From Intrasporangium sp. (GTDB lineage: Bacteria; Actinomycetota; Actinomycetes; Actinomycetales; Dermatophilaceae), in the NCBI RefSeq assembly GCF_030452765.1, contig NZ_JAKDLO010000014.1, forward strand, positions 1 to 42,320: DNA of 42,320 nt, written 5' to 3'. Shown here one piece after another: positions 9,945-18,605 of this stretch (the first letter of the stretch is position 1; the number at the start of each line of letters is the position of its first letter). The translations under genes were made by a program, and so were the position numbers. A model generated the notes under the pieces. That model did no database searches. It was not told where the DNA came from and worked only from the letters and a program-made list of their open reading frames with translations.

Positions 9945-10904
9945 TCACCCATCTTCTGGCTGGAACTTGGCGCGAGCGGTGGGCAGGAGTACGTAGGCGA
10001 CAACAACTGTCGCAGTCAACAGGACCGCCGCTGGCGAGGATAAAAGGAGCCAGGCCATGCTAATAAGCGCGGACGAGAGGCCTACGATGGCAGCTACATG
10101 CAGGTGGGTCAGTCCTCGAGCAGTTAATTGCTGATAGACATGTTCCCGGTGCGCCATCGTGAGCGACTCACCAGCGAAAAGACGCCGTACGAGTGTTAGG
10201 AAGACATCGACGAAATACAGAGCGAGCGGCGCCAATAGCAGAGGCAGGGCCACGCGCTCCAAGATCCCGATTAAGATGCCAGCCGCACATAGTGTCCCAT
10301 AGAGATAGCTGCCAACGTCTCCTAAGAACATCTTCGCTTTGATTGCGTTGAACGGCAAGAACGCGACCGAGCTCCCGATCGTAACCAGACCGATAAGCGT
10401 CAGGCTTTGTGCTGCATTTCGATCGCCGAGGTAGGCCATGGTCGCACCCCACACCGACATAGTCATGCCGGTGATTCCGTTGATTCCATCCATGAAGTTG
10501 ATTGCGTTGATGACCGTAGGGAAGAGGACCAAGGCGGTGATGCCCAACCAAGCGTCGTCGATCGTCCAACCCACGAGCCCGCCAATGATGACCTGCGCGA
10601 GCAGGCGAGGCAAGGGATCGATGGTCCGACAATCGTCGGCAAACCCTACGAAGGCGAGCAGGACGGCACCCGCGATTGCAGCATACGGAACTTGCCACCC
10701 ACCGAGGGCGCCAGTGGCAGTTCCTGACAGCACCCCGAGTGCGCATGCGATGCCGCCTCCGCGAGGAGTGGGCTGAAGGTGCGAGGATCGGTGGTTCGGA
10801 ACGTCCACAACCCCCACGTGGAGCATGAGGGCCCGGACAAAAGGTGCGGCGCACAGCGTGGCAGCGGTGCTGCTGATCACCAGCGCCAGCCAAGGAGTAT
10901 TCAC
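9945..10904 (-). CDS. WbpL/WecA-like undecaprenyl-phosphate sugar-1-phosphate transferase (MraY family)
   Basis: NHRSSHLQPTPRGGGIA, AINFMDGINGITGM, FLGDVGSYLYG, AHREHVYQQL. Start refined to the GTG at 10904 (VNTPWLALV), overlapping the upstream TGA as GTGA. Confidence 0.85.
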   Translation of the reverse strand: MNTPWLALVISSTAATLCAAPFVRALMLHVGVVDVPNHRSSHLQPTPRGGGIACALGVLSGTATGALGGWQVPYAAIAGAVLLAFVGFADDCRTIDPLPRLLAQVIIGGLVGWTIDDAWLGITALVLFPTVINAINFMDGINGITGMTMSVWGATMAYLGDRNAAQSLTLIGLVTIGSSVAFLPFNAIKAKMFLGDVGSYLYGTLCAAGILIGILERVALPLLLAPLALYFVDVFLTLVRRLFAGESLTMAHREHVYQQLTARGLTHLHVAAIVGLSSALISMAWLLLSSPAAVLLTATVVVAYVLLPTARAKFQPEDG

Positions 10905-12727
10905 GCGCTCTGAGTCTCCGCGACAGCGCGTTGACCGACCATCGCCGTCTCGCGCATCCATTGAGCGGCGCAGCCGTGCGCGTCGAAGCGGATGGTCCAC
11001 ACTTCGTTGACTCCGAGTCTTGGAACATCGACGCTGTCGACCAAGGGGTGCGCGGTCTTGCGGCGTCCCTCGTGTTCGGAGAAGAGGTCCTCGCCGAGCT
11101 TTTCGCCCGGTCGCAGGCCGCTGAAGATGATGTCGATGTCCGTGCGGCCGCTCATCCGGATAAGGGTGTTGGCGACGTCGACGATCCTCACCTGTTCACC
11201 CATCTCCAGGACCATGACCTCTCCGTCGTTTCCGATTGCGCCGGCCTCGAGGACGAGCTGACAGGCCTCGGGGATGAGCATGAAGTAGCGCTCCACGTCC
11301 GGGTGCGTGACGGTCACCGGCCCGCCCTGCTCGATCTGGGCTGTGAAGGCGTGCACGACCGAACCACGTGAGCCGAGGACATTGCCGAAGCGGACCGAGA
11401 CGTAGCGGCCCTTCTCTCGGTGCGAGAAGTCGGCGGTCAACCGCTCCGCGACGCGCTTACTGTAGCCGAGCACGCAGGTAGGGTTGGCGGCCTTGTCGGT
11501 CGAGACGTTCACGAAGGTGCCGACGCCGACGGCGGCGGCCGCGGTCAGCACATTGAGCGTGCCGAGGACGTTGCTCTTCCACGCCTCAAGCGGGTATGCC
11601 TCTAGTAGGGGCAGGTGCTTGAGCGCGGCCGCATGGAAGACCACGTCGGGCCGGGTGGCCTCAAACACGGTCTTGAGCGCCTCCGGGTCGCGGATGTCGC
11701 ACAGGACGACCTCGTCCGTGTCGAGCAAACCATTGCCGATCATGCCTATCTGCGTGGCCTGCAGGCCCGACTCGTCCCGGTCGAGAAGGTACAGCTTTCC
11801 CGGGCCGAAGCGGGTGATCTGGCGGCACAACTCGGAGCCGATCGAGCCGCCCGCACCGGTGACGAGGATGGTCCGGCCAGAGATCTGCTCGGCGATCACG
11901 GTGGGGTCCAGCTGGATCGGGCGACGACCCAGGAGGTCAGTGACATCGAGGTTGCGCAGATCGTTGGGCGTCGGGCGTCCGCCGATGATCTCTCTGAGCG
12001 GCGGCAGACTGAGGACGTCGAGGCCAGCCGCGGCGGCGCGCTCGGCGAGATCACGCAGTAGCCCGGCCTCGGCGTTGGGCAGGGCCAGGACGAGCGTGTC
12101 CGCCTCGTACTTCCCGGCCACCGCCGCGATGTCGGAGCGGCCGCCACGGACCTTGAGGCCCTCCATCCGCAATCGCGACTTGGCCCTGTCGTCATCGAGT
12201 AGAGCGACCGGCACGTAGCCGCAGGACTGGTCGTAGGCCATGCTGCGGAGCAGGCGACGACCGGCCTCGCCGGCACCAAAGACGATGACCCGACGCTGGG
12301 CCTCGCGACCGACCGCCAAATGGGCCCGGATGGTGCGCAGGACGAAACGGGCCGCAAACATCGCCAGGATCGCGATCGCGGCACCGGTGATGGGGACGCC
12401 CCGGGGCACTATGACCGGGTCGGCCAGCAGCGCCCAGGCGAAGAGCCCGAGGCCGACGAGCCCAACGGTGATGCCGAGGTCGACGACCTCCTCGAACGAC
12501 CCTCGGATGTGCCCGACGGCATAGGGCCCGACGACGAATCCGATGACGAGTTGTCCGATGACAGCGACCGCGGCAAACAGGGTGGTGCCACGAGCGAAGC
12601 TCGGGTCGATCGCGAAGTCGAGGCGCATCCACATCGCGACGTAGGTCGCGCCGACCCAGATCACCGCGTCGATGATGGCCCAGAGCGTACGGAACATGCG
12701 CGCCCTGCGCTGCCGTGCCGGTGTCAC
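10901..12727 (-). CDS. WbpM/CapD/PglF-like nucleoside-diphosphate-sugar 4,6-dehydratase with N-terminal membrane domain
   Basis: N-terminal TM segments; two Rossmann regions (RVIVFGAGEAGRRLLR; ILVTGAGGSIGSELCRQI); NVSTDKAANPTCVLGYSKRVAERL; ISGLRPGEKLGEDLF-type C-terminus. Confidence 0.9.
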   Translation of the reverse strand: MTPARQRRARMFRTLWAIIDAVIWVGATYVAMWMRLDFAIDPSFARGTTLFAAVAVIGQLVIGFVVGPYAVGHIRGSFEEVVDLGITVGLVGLGLFAWALLADPVIVPRGVPITGAAIAILAMFAARFVLRTIRAHLAVGREAQRRVIVFGAGEAGRRLLRSMAYDQSCGYVPVALLDDDRAKSRLRMEGLKVRGGRSDIAAVAGKYEADTLVLALPNAEAGLLRDLAERAAAAGLDVLSLPPLREIIGGRPTPNDLRNLDVTDLLGRRPIQLDPTVIAEQISGRTILVTGAGGSIGSELCRQITRFGPGKLYLLDRDESGLQATQIGMIGNGLLDTDEVVLCDIRDPEALKTVFEATRPDVVFHAAALKHLPLLEAYPLEAWKSNVLGTLNVLTAAAAVGVGTFVNVSTDKAANPTCVLGYSKRVAERLTADFSHREKGRYVSVRFGNVLGSRGSVVHAFTAQIEQGGPVTVTHPDVERYFMLIPEACQLVLEAGAIGNDGEVMVLEMGEQVRIVDVANTLIRMSGRTDIDIIFSGLRPGEKLGEDLFSEHEGRRKTAHPLVDSVDVPRLGVNEVWTIRFDAHGCAAQWMRETAMVGQRAVAETQSA

Positions 12728-12968
12728 GCGTCATCTCCCGAAGTGGTTGTGTCATCGGCCGGTGAGTACGTTCGATGAGCAGGGTGTTGATCGTTGGTGC
12801 GGATCCCACATATGTCCCACGCACTGCAGAAGTTGCAACCAGAATCACCAGCCCTGGAAGCAACACGGCGCGACACGTGGTTGAGACCGATCCCGTGGGC
12901 TAAGCGCAGCGTAGCGACAAATCGGTCATCTTGCGCATCGAGCCCAAATCCGGGCCTACTGTGCGACC

Positions 12969-13607
12969 ATGACCCCCCTTCGTGCAGTCATCATCGGGGC
13001 CAGCGGGCATGGCCGGGAACTCTTGGGCTGGCTCCGAGACAGTGCCCCATCAACAGAGCTGGAGTTCATCGGCTTCCTCGACGACGGATCACCATCCGAA
13101 GCCTGCCTTGATCGCGTGGATGCTCATCACCTCGGCCCGCTCGATGAACTCGCCAACCTGCCGGACGTGGTGCACTACGTCGGCATCGGAGATCCCGCAA
13201 TGCGTCGGACGGTAGCGCAGCGAGCCTTGCTGCGCGGCTCACGGCCTGGGCCGGCTCTCGTCCATCCCCGCGCCCATGTAGGCGCCGACATCACCATCGG
13301 TGACGGAAGCATCCTCGCGCCGGGAGCGGTACTTACGACGAGCATCCGCCTGGGGCAGCATGTCCATGTGAGCTCAAACGTCGTCATTGGGCACGACAGC
13401 GTCGTAGCGGACTTCGTGAGCATCTATCCAGGGGCGACCATCTCAGGCAATGTCGCCATCGACGCCGGCGTCACCATCGGCACCAATTCAACCGTGATCC
13501 AAGAACGGAGTATCGGGGCCGGGTCGACCGTCGGCGCGGGCGCCGTCGTCGTTCGCGATGTCCCGTCTGGAACGACGGTTGCCGGGGTACCTGCGCGTGA
13601 GAGATGA
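12969..13607 (+). CDS. PglD/NeuD-like sugar O-/N-acetyltransferase (left-handed beta-helix)
   Basis: AVIIGASGHGRELLGWLRD N-terminus; hexapeptide repeats (HVHVSSNVVIGHDSVVADFVSIYPGATISGNVAIDAGVTIGTNSTV). Confidence 0.88.
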   Translation: MTPLRAVIIGASGHGRELLGWLRDSAPSTELEFIGFLDDGSPSEACLDRVDAHHLGPLDELANLPDVVHYVGIGDPAMRRTVAQRALLRGSRPGPALVHPRAHVGADITIGDGSILAPGAVLTTSIRLGQHVHVSSNVVIGHDSVVADFVSIYPGATISGNVAIDAGVTIGTNSTVIQERSIGAGSTVGAGAVVVRDVPSGTTVAGVPARER

Positions 13608-13779
13608 CCGGGGCCCCGCGTTGGCCCCGCGCCATACCGAAAGGTTGTTGTCGTGCAAGCGACACATGCGGAGATGCGGAGGTGTGCCGCCGCGAGGCCG
13701 AGCTTTCCGCAGCGGACCAACGGGATATTTGTCACAATCCATCGGCTCGCATCGACAGCTCCGGCCTTGTTAACCTCGC

Positions 13780-13810
13780 ATGTGGGATGTCCTGCCGGGA
13801 CATCCCACAT
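13780..13810. promoter_or_regulatory. Perfect 13-bp inverted repeat (ATGTGGGATGTCC-tgccg-GGACATCCCACAT)
   Basis: Arms 13780-13792 and 13798-13810 are exact reverse complements with a 5-nt loop; no U-tract; lies upstream of the 13842 ORF. Confidence 0.75.
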
Positions 13811-13841
13811 CCATGTCAGATCACTCAGGGGAATCGATTTG

Positions 13842-14234
13842 ATGCTTGACCATCCGGCTGCGGTCCATTCGGTCGTGCTTGCCATACACCTGCGTCGGCG
13901 ACGAATCGATCGGCTGCACACCATCCGGGCTGTCGCCCGCTGCGTCACCGTCCTGGCCGTTGGGGTCTTTGCCGCGACGGCGGTGATCATCGACCGGCCG
14001 GACAGTGCGGGCTCGTCGCTCGTGCGCCTGCTCATCGGCGCCGGACTGCTCGCGTGGGTTGCTGCCGTCGGCCTCGACTTCCGTGTGCAGGCGCACCGTT
14101 TGAACACACGCATCCTCCAGATGCGGTTGCTGGCTGTGCAGGATCGGATCGAGCGGCTCGCCATTGCAGCCGCGGACAGTCAGCGAGAGCGGTCGGCTCC
14201 CTGCCCGTCGCCCATTGCGCGAGCCAGCGCATGA
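13842..14234 (+). CDS. small membrane protein of unknown function (DUF6526-like?)
   Basis: MLDHPAAVHSVVLAIHLRRRRIDRLHTIRAVARCVTVLAVGVFAATAV... two hydrophobic segments; RLNTRILQMRLLAVQDRIERLA. Upstream GGGGAA. Confidence 0.5.
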   Translation: MLDHPAAVHSVVLAIHLRRRRIDRLHTIRAVARCVTVLAVGVFAATAVIIDRPDSAGSSLVRLLIGAGLLAWVAAVGLDFRVQAHRLNTRILQMRLLAVQDRIERLAIAAADSQRERSAPCPSPIARASA

Positions 14235-14404
14235 CCACGCACCCGATCGAGGTGCTCCGCGGCGAGATGCGGCAGATCGAGGGCGCCCTCGACGAGTCGG
14301 AGCGCAGGGTCGAGCACACTTTGGGCGCCGCCGCGTTCGCGGCTCTCGTCGGCATGCTGGCCGTCCTGCTCGTGGTCGTGTTCAGCCTTCACCTCGCCGG
14401 GTAG
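14231..14404 (+). CDS. small single-pass membrane protein
   Basis: MTTHPIEVLRGEMRQIEGALDESERRVEHTLGAAAFAALVGMLAVLLVVVFSLHLAG; ATG overlaps the preceding stop (ATGA at 14231). Confidence 0.5.
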   Translation: MTTHPIEVLRGEMRQIEGALDESERRVEHTLGAAAFAALVGMLAVLLVVVFSLHLAG

Positions 14405-14935
14405 CAGCACAGGCGTGCCACCGACCACCGCAGTTGCTGGTTCACCACGGTCGTCCACCTTTACGGCCGCACCTGCGGCGGGCGGTGCGGCCCGGTCCCG
14501 TGGTCGGCCCGGGCGGGGCCCCGTCACCGCGGCCAACCGGCCAACGTGTCGGAGGACACGGTCAAGAGCGCGGTGGTCACGGATGACCGTGCCGACGTCA
14601 CCCCGCGGCCCCCGCCCAATCAACGTGTCGCCCAACATGTACGACGACGCACAAGACCCCGCCGACCCCGAAGCCGGAGCTGCCCACACGGGTTACCCCA
14701 CGGCCGGGATCATCTGGAGTGGGTTGTTGTTGCTCACGCTCCTCGGCGGCGGGTGGCGGACATGGTCCAGGGCGCGAAGGAAAGCAGGGCGACTGACCGG
14801 AGAGTCCTGACCCGCGGGCACCGGCTCGACGGCGCAGTTCGCCTGACGCGAACTGTCCCTTCAATGGCACCTAGGAACAAGTAGTAGGGCTTCCGACTAA
14901 TGGACGTCATTACAAATCCGACCTACGATGGCGCC

Positions 14936-15454
14936 ATGACCGCTGAGACGTTGGGCAGGCCTGCCCTCTCCGCCGATCCGATCGCCGCTGCGCGTCAGCA
15001 GTGGGTCGAGCACGGCTGGGGGCCCGCCGCGCCCGGTATGGCGGCCATCACCTCGCTGATGCGGGCCCACCAGATCGCCCTGAGCCGGGTCGAGGCGACC
15101 CTCAAGCCCCTCGGTGTGACGTTCGCCCGCTACGAGGTGCTCATGCTGCTGCTCTTCAGCCAGCGCGGGTCGCTGCCGATGAAGCTGATCGCCTCACGAC
15201 TACAGGTCCACCCGACGAGCGTGACGAACGCGGTCGACCGGCTCGAGGCTGCTGGCCTCGTGGCCCGCACGGCGCACCCCGACGACCGCCGCGCGCTCAT
15301 CGTCACCCTGACCCCATCCGGGCGGGCGGTCGCCGCGAAGGCGACGGCGGCCCTCAACTCCGAGGTGTTCGTCCAGCCCGGACTGGACGAGCAGGACGTC
15401 CGGGAACTCGTCGAGGTCCTCGGCCGGATGCGCCAGAGTGCCGGCGACTTCTGA
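14936..15454 (+). CDS. MarR family transcriptional regulator
   Basis: wHTH: SLPMKLIASRLQVHPTSVTNAVDRLEAAGLVARTAHPDDRRALIVTLTPSGRAV. Start refined to MTAETLG at 14936. Confidence 0.88.
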   Translation: MTAETLGRPALSADPIAAARQQWVEHGWGPAAPGMAAITSLMRAHQIALSRVEATLKPLGVTFARYEVLMLLLFSQRGSLPMKLIASRLQVHPTSVTNAVDRLEAAGLVARTAHPDDRRALIVTLTPSGRAVAAKATAALNSEVFVQPGLDEQDVRELVEVLGRMRQSAGDF

Positions 15455-15480
15455 CGGCCGCCTGACCGTACCTGACTGCC

Positions 15481-15564
15481 GACCGAGAGTGCACTTCTCA
15501 CGATTGACAGTGCACGTCTCACGATCGAGGGTGCACATCTGCCGATCGAGAGTGCAGTGCTCCG
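15481..15564. repeat. Four tandem 21-bp imperfect repeats (ga[ct][ct]ga[gc][ag]gtgcac-type)
   Basis: gaccgagagtgcacttctcac / gattgacagtgcacgtctcac / gatcgagggtgcacatctgcc / gatcgagagtgcagtgctccg, each exactly 21 bp. Confidence 0.9.
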
Positions 15565-15566
15565 GA

Positions 15567-16316
15567 CTATCGCTCGAGTTCCGCCCGAGCCGAGTGGCCC
15601 ACCAGGAGGGGCCAGCCGAGCGGGACGAGGGCGGCGGCCAGCCCGGCGAAGGCGATCACGCTGATCAGCAGGTGGCCGGAGATGAAGCCGAAGGGCATCA
15701 ACGCGGCCATTCCGAGCAGGACCGCGCGGCCGGGGCTGAGCAGCCCCGACCTCGCCGTGGCGACGGCGAGCAGCACGAAGCCCACGACCAGTGCTGGTCC
15801 GGAGACGTTCATGACCGTCCGTGGGATGACCTGTGACTCGTCGATGAGCACTGCGGCGGCAGCGCGATGCGCGCCCGTGTCGGTCAACTGCGATGCCGCC
15901 CAGTAGATCGACTGGAAGGAGATCGGGCCGCAGAGACCGATGACGGTGAGCAGCCCTGCGGTGCGGCCCAGCCCGGGCCGGATAGCGGCGACAGCCCCTG
16001 CGACGCCGGCGACGGCGATCAGCAGGAGGATCAGGCTGGCCAAGGAGACCTGGATGGCGAGACCGAAGGTCGTCGGATGGGCCACCATGCCGGCGACGAA
16101 GTCTTGGCCCGCTGCGTGATAGGACGCGATGCCGAGGGCCGAGGCTGCGACGGCCAGCGGCGGCGCCACCACAGCGCAGACCCCGGTGATCCGCGCCCCG
16201 GGAAAGCCCTGCCATCGGTCCGCTGCAGACGAGGCCACGACCGCGTGCACAGCCTCATCCAGCGCCACGCCCTCCACCGGCCCACCCGAGGTCTGAGCGG
16301 ATAGGTTGTTGTCCAT
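15567..16316 (-). CDS. polytopic membrane protein of unknown function
   Basis: Several hydrophobic segments; start refined to MDNNLSAQTSGG at 16316 with GGAGGGG SD upstream. Confidence 0.65.
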   Translation of the reverse strand: MDNNLSAQTSGGPVEGVALDEAVHAVVASSAADRWQGFPGARITGVCAVVAPPLAVAASALGIASYHAAGQDFVAGMVAHPTTFGLAIQVSLASLILLLIAVAGVAGAVAAIRPGLGRTAGLLTVIGLCGPISFQSIYWAASQLTDTGAHRAAAAVLIDESQVIPRTVMNVSGPALVVGFVLLAVATARSGLLSPGRAVLLGMAALMPFGFISGHLLISVIAFAGLAAALVPLGWPLLVGHSARAELER

Positions 16317-16370
16317 AAGTCCCCTCCTTCGGTTGAATCGACTTATAACCAATGAAGATAGGCTTGCCTT

Positions 16371-17018
16371 GTGAAGGAGTCAAGGGGATACCGGTCCCCT
16401 CACCGGGAGCGCCAGGCGCAGCAGACGCGCCGCGCGATCCTCGAAGCCGCCCGGAAGCTGTTCGCCGAGCAGGGCTACGCGGCAACCCCGGTGACCCAGA
16501 TCGCTCGCCACGCAGGAGTGTCCGTGCCGACGCTCTATGCCAGCGTGGGCACCAAGGCCGAGCTCGCCCGCCGTCTGGTGGAGTTCGTCAACGACGAGGG
16601 CGGGGTCGCGCAGAACGATGCCAGGCAGCGCCAGGCGACGAGCGCACCGGAGCTGCTCCGGCTCAACATGCACCTCGTCCGTGAGCTCAACGAGCGCTGC
16701 GGCGACATCATGCGCGCGGTACGGTCCGCCGCCCACACCGAGCCTGAGCTCGCCCCGGTCGCTGCAGCAGGCGATGCCTACCATCGCGACGGAGAGCACG
16801 AGATCGCGCGGCGCCTTCTCGAGATGAAGGCACTTCGCGCGGGGCTGTCGGTGGAGCAAGCCGGCGCCATCCTGAGCACCCTCGCCTCCTCCGAGACCAT
16901 CGACCAGCTCGTGCTTCGGGAAGGCTGGTCCTACGACGAGGTCGAGGACTGGCTCGTCGACTCGCTGAGCCAGTTGCTGCTGGGTCGGCGCGCAGGTCGC
17001 CGGAAGTACGCGCAATGA
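16371..17018 (+). CDS. TetR family transcriptional regulator
   Basis: RQAQQTRRAILEAARKLFAEQGYAATPVTQIARHAGVSVPTLYASVGTKAELARRLV HTH; GTG start. Confidence 0.85.
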   Translation: MKESRGYRSPHRERQAQQTRRAILEAARKLFAEQGYAATPVTQIARHAGVSVPTLYASVGTKAELARRLVEFVNDEGGVAQNDARQRQATSAPELLRLNMHLVRELNERCGDIMRAVRSAAHTEPELAPVAAAGDAYHRDGEHEIARRLLEMKALRAGLSVEQAGAILSTLASSETIDQLVLREGWSYDEVEDWLVDSLSQLLLGRRAGRRKYAQ

Positions 17019-17019
17019 C

Positions 17020-17038
17020 GCCCACCCGGAAGGTGGGC
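17020..17038. terminator. hairpin between convergent genes
   Basis: GCCCACC-cggaa-GGTGGGC immediately after the tetR stop. Confidence 0.5.
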
Positions 17039-17080
17039 TGGGCGGGTACAGCAGGCGTCCGCTCCGCGCGTCGGCACCGG

Positions 17081-18493
17081 TCAGCGCAGCGTACGCAGGG
17101 CTGCTCGGGCGGCGTTCCAGCCACACATGCCGTGAGCGCCGGCACCGGGCGGCGTCGCCGCAGAACAGAGGTAGACACCCGGCACGCCGAGCGAGTATGG
17201 CGTCAGGGTGATCCTCGGGCGGAAGACGAGCTGGAGCGCGTCGTTGGCCCCGCCGACGATGTCGCCGCCGAGGTAGTTCGGGTTGTCCGTCTCAAGCGCG
17301 CCGGCGGACCGGACGTGTCGGGCGAGTACGCGGTCGCGGAACCCGGGCGCGAACCGCTCGATCTGCGCCTCGACGGCGAGAGTCGCATCGCCGGCCCAGC
17401 CATGCGGTACGTGGGCATACGTGTAAACAGGGTGCACGTCACCGCGCGACCGGCTCGGGTCGGCGACATACTGTTGCCCGACGAGGACGAAGGGCCGCTC
17501 GGGCATCCGACCCCGGTTCACCTCACGCTCGGCGAGCGAGACCTCCTCGAGCTTCCCGCCGACATGGACCGTCCCGGCCCGGCGGGACGGTTCGTGGGTC
17601 CACGGCACTCCGCCCTCGACGGCGAAGTCGACCTTGGACACCCCCGGGCCGTGGCGATAGCGCCGGAGCGAACTGGCCACCCGAGGTGGCATGCGATCGC
17701 CGACGATCCGGACCGCTGCCTCGGGAGACGTGTCGAGCAGGATGACGTCCGGCGCACCGAGCTGCTCCAACGAGCCGACCCTCACCCCGGTCTCGACATG
17801 CCCACCGTGCTCGCCCAGCAGGCCGAGCATGGCGCGGGTGATCGCCGCCGACCCGCCCTCTGCGACGGGCCAGCCGTATCGGTGCGCGGCCGCCCCGAGA
17901 GCGACGCCGATCGCCGAGGACAACGCCGCAGTGAAGGGTCGGAGTGCGTGCGCGGCGACCCCGGCGAAGAGGGCTCGGGCCTCGTCCGTCGACCAGATCC
18001 GGGCCAGCGTCGCCGCCGGCGGGAGTGCTGCCGCGCCGAAGCGTGCCAGCTTCACGGGGTGTCGCGGCACGTGCAGGAGCGGGCGCAGGAAGTCCTCGGC
18101 GATGTCGGCGAAGCGTGGCGCGAGGCCGCCGAAGACCCGCTCCCACGAGCGGCCGTCCGGACCGAGCCCGGCCACCGTGTCGGCCACGGACCGGCCGGCC
18201 ACCGCACCCCGGCCCCCGTCGAGCGGGTGCGTGTACTCGAACTCGGCCCAGCGCCAACGCAACCCATGCGCGGCCAGGTCGAAGCGCCGCGAGAACGGGG
18301 TGTCCACCGCGAGCGGGTGGAAGCCGGAGCACTCGTCGTGAATGAGGCCCGGCAGTGTGAGCTCGCCGCTGCGGGCCCCTCCCCCGATCCGGTCTGCCGA
18401 CTCGAGGACGGTGACGTCGAGCCCCTCCGCGGCGAGCGTCAGGGCGGCCGCCAGACCGTTCGGGCCGCTGCCCACCACCACTGCCGTGCTCAC
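17081..18493 (-). CDS. FAD-dependent oxidoreductase (phytoene desaturase/CrtI-like, NAD(P)/FAD family)
   Basis: AVVVGSGPNGLAAALTLAAEGLDVTVLESADRIGGGARSGELTLPG N-terminus; C-terminal GVYLCSAATPPGAGAHGMCGWNAARAAL. Confidence 0.85.
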   Translation of the reverse strand: MSTAVVVGSGPNGLAAALTLAAEGLDVTVLESADRIGGGARSGELTLPGLIHDECSGFHPLAVDTPFSRRFDLAAHGLRWRWAEFEYTHPLDGGRGAVAGRSVADTVAGLGPDGRSWERVFGGLAPRFADIAEDFLRPLLHVPRHPVKLARFGAAALPPAATLARIWSTDEARALFAGVAAHALRPFTAALSSAIGVALGAAAHRYGWPVAEGGSAAITRAMLGLLGEHGGHVETGVRVGSLEQLGAPDVILLDTSPEAAVRIVGDRMPPRVASSLRRYRHGPGVSKVDFAVEGGVPWTHEPSRRAGTVHVGGKLEEVSLAEREVNRGRMPERPFVLVGQQYVADPSRSRGDVHPVYTYAHVPHGWAGDATLAVEAQIERFAPGFRDRVLARHVRSAGALETDNPNYLGGDIVGGANDALQLVFRPRITLTPYSLGVPGVYLCSAATPPGAGAHGMCGWNAARAALRTLR

Positions 18494-18563
18494 CTCGCCA
18501 CCCTTGCACGGCGTTGGGCTGATGTGTAGCCGCGGCGCGGCACTGAGGTAGGCTCTCTCGTGT

Positions 18564-18587
18564 TTAACACGGCATCTGCCGTGTTAA
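18564..18587. promoter_or_regulatory. Dyad TTAACACGGCA-TC-TGCCGTGTTAA upstream of DUF2249 operon 1
   Basis: Perfect 11-bp arms; preceded by putative -10 TAGGCT at 18549-18554. Confidence 0.75.
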
Positions 18588-18605
18588 TTGCAGGACAGGA
18601 GACGC

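Noticed and set aside
15481-15564. CRISPR-like array
   Set aside because: 21-bp units are contiguous with no unique spacers and no cas genes in the window.
17015-18529. 504-aa plus-strand ORF antisense to the FAD oxidoreductase
   Set aside because: Arg/Asp/Gly-rich shadow frame of a high-GC gene, no family motifs; the minus strand has clear FAD-binding motifs.
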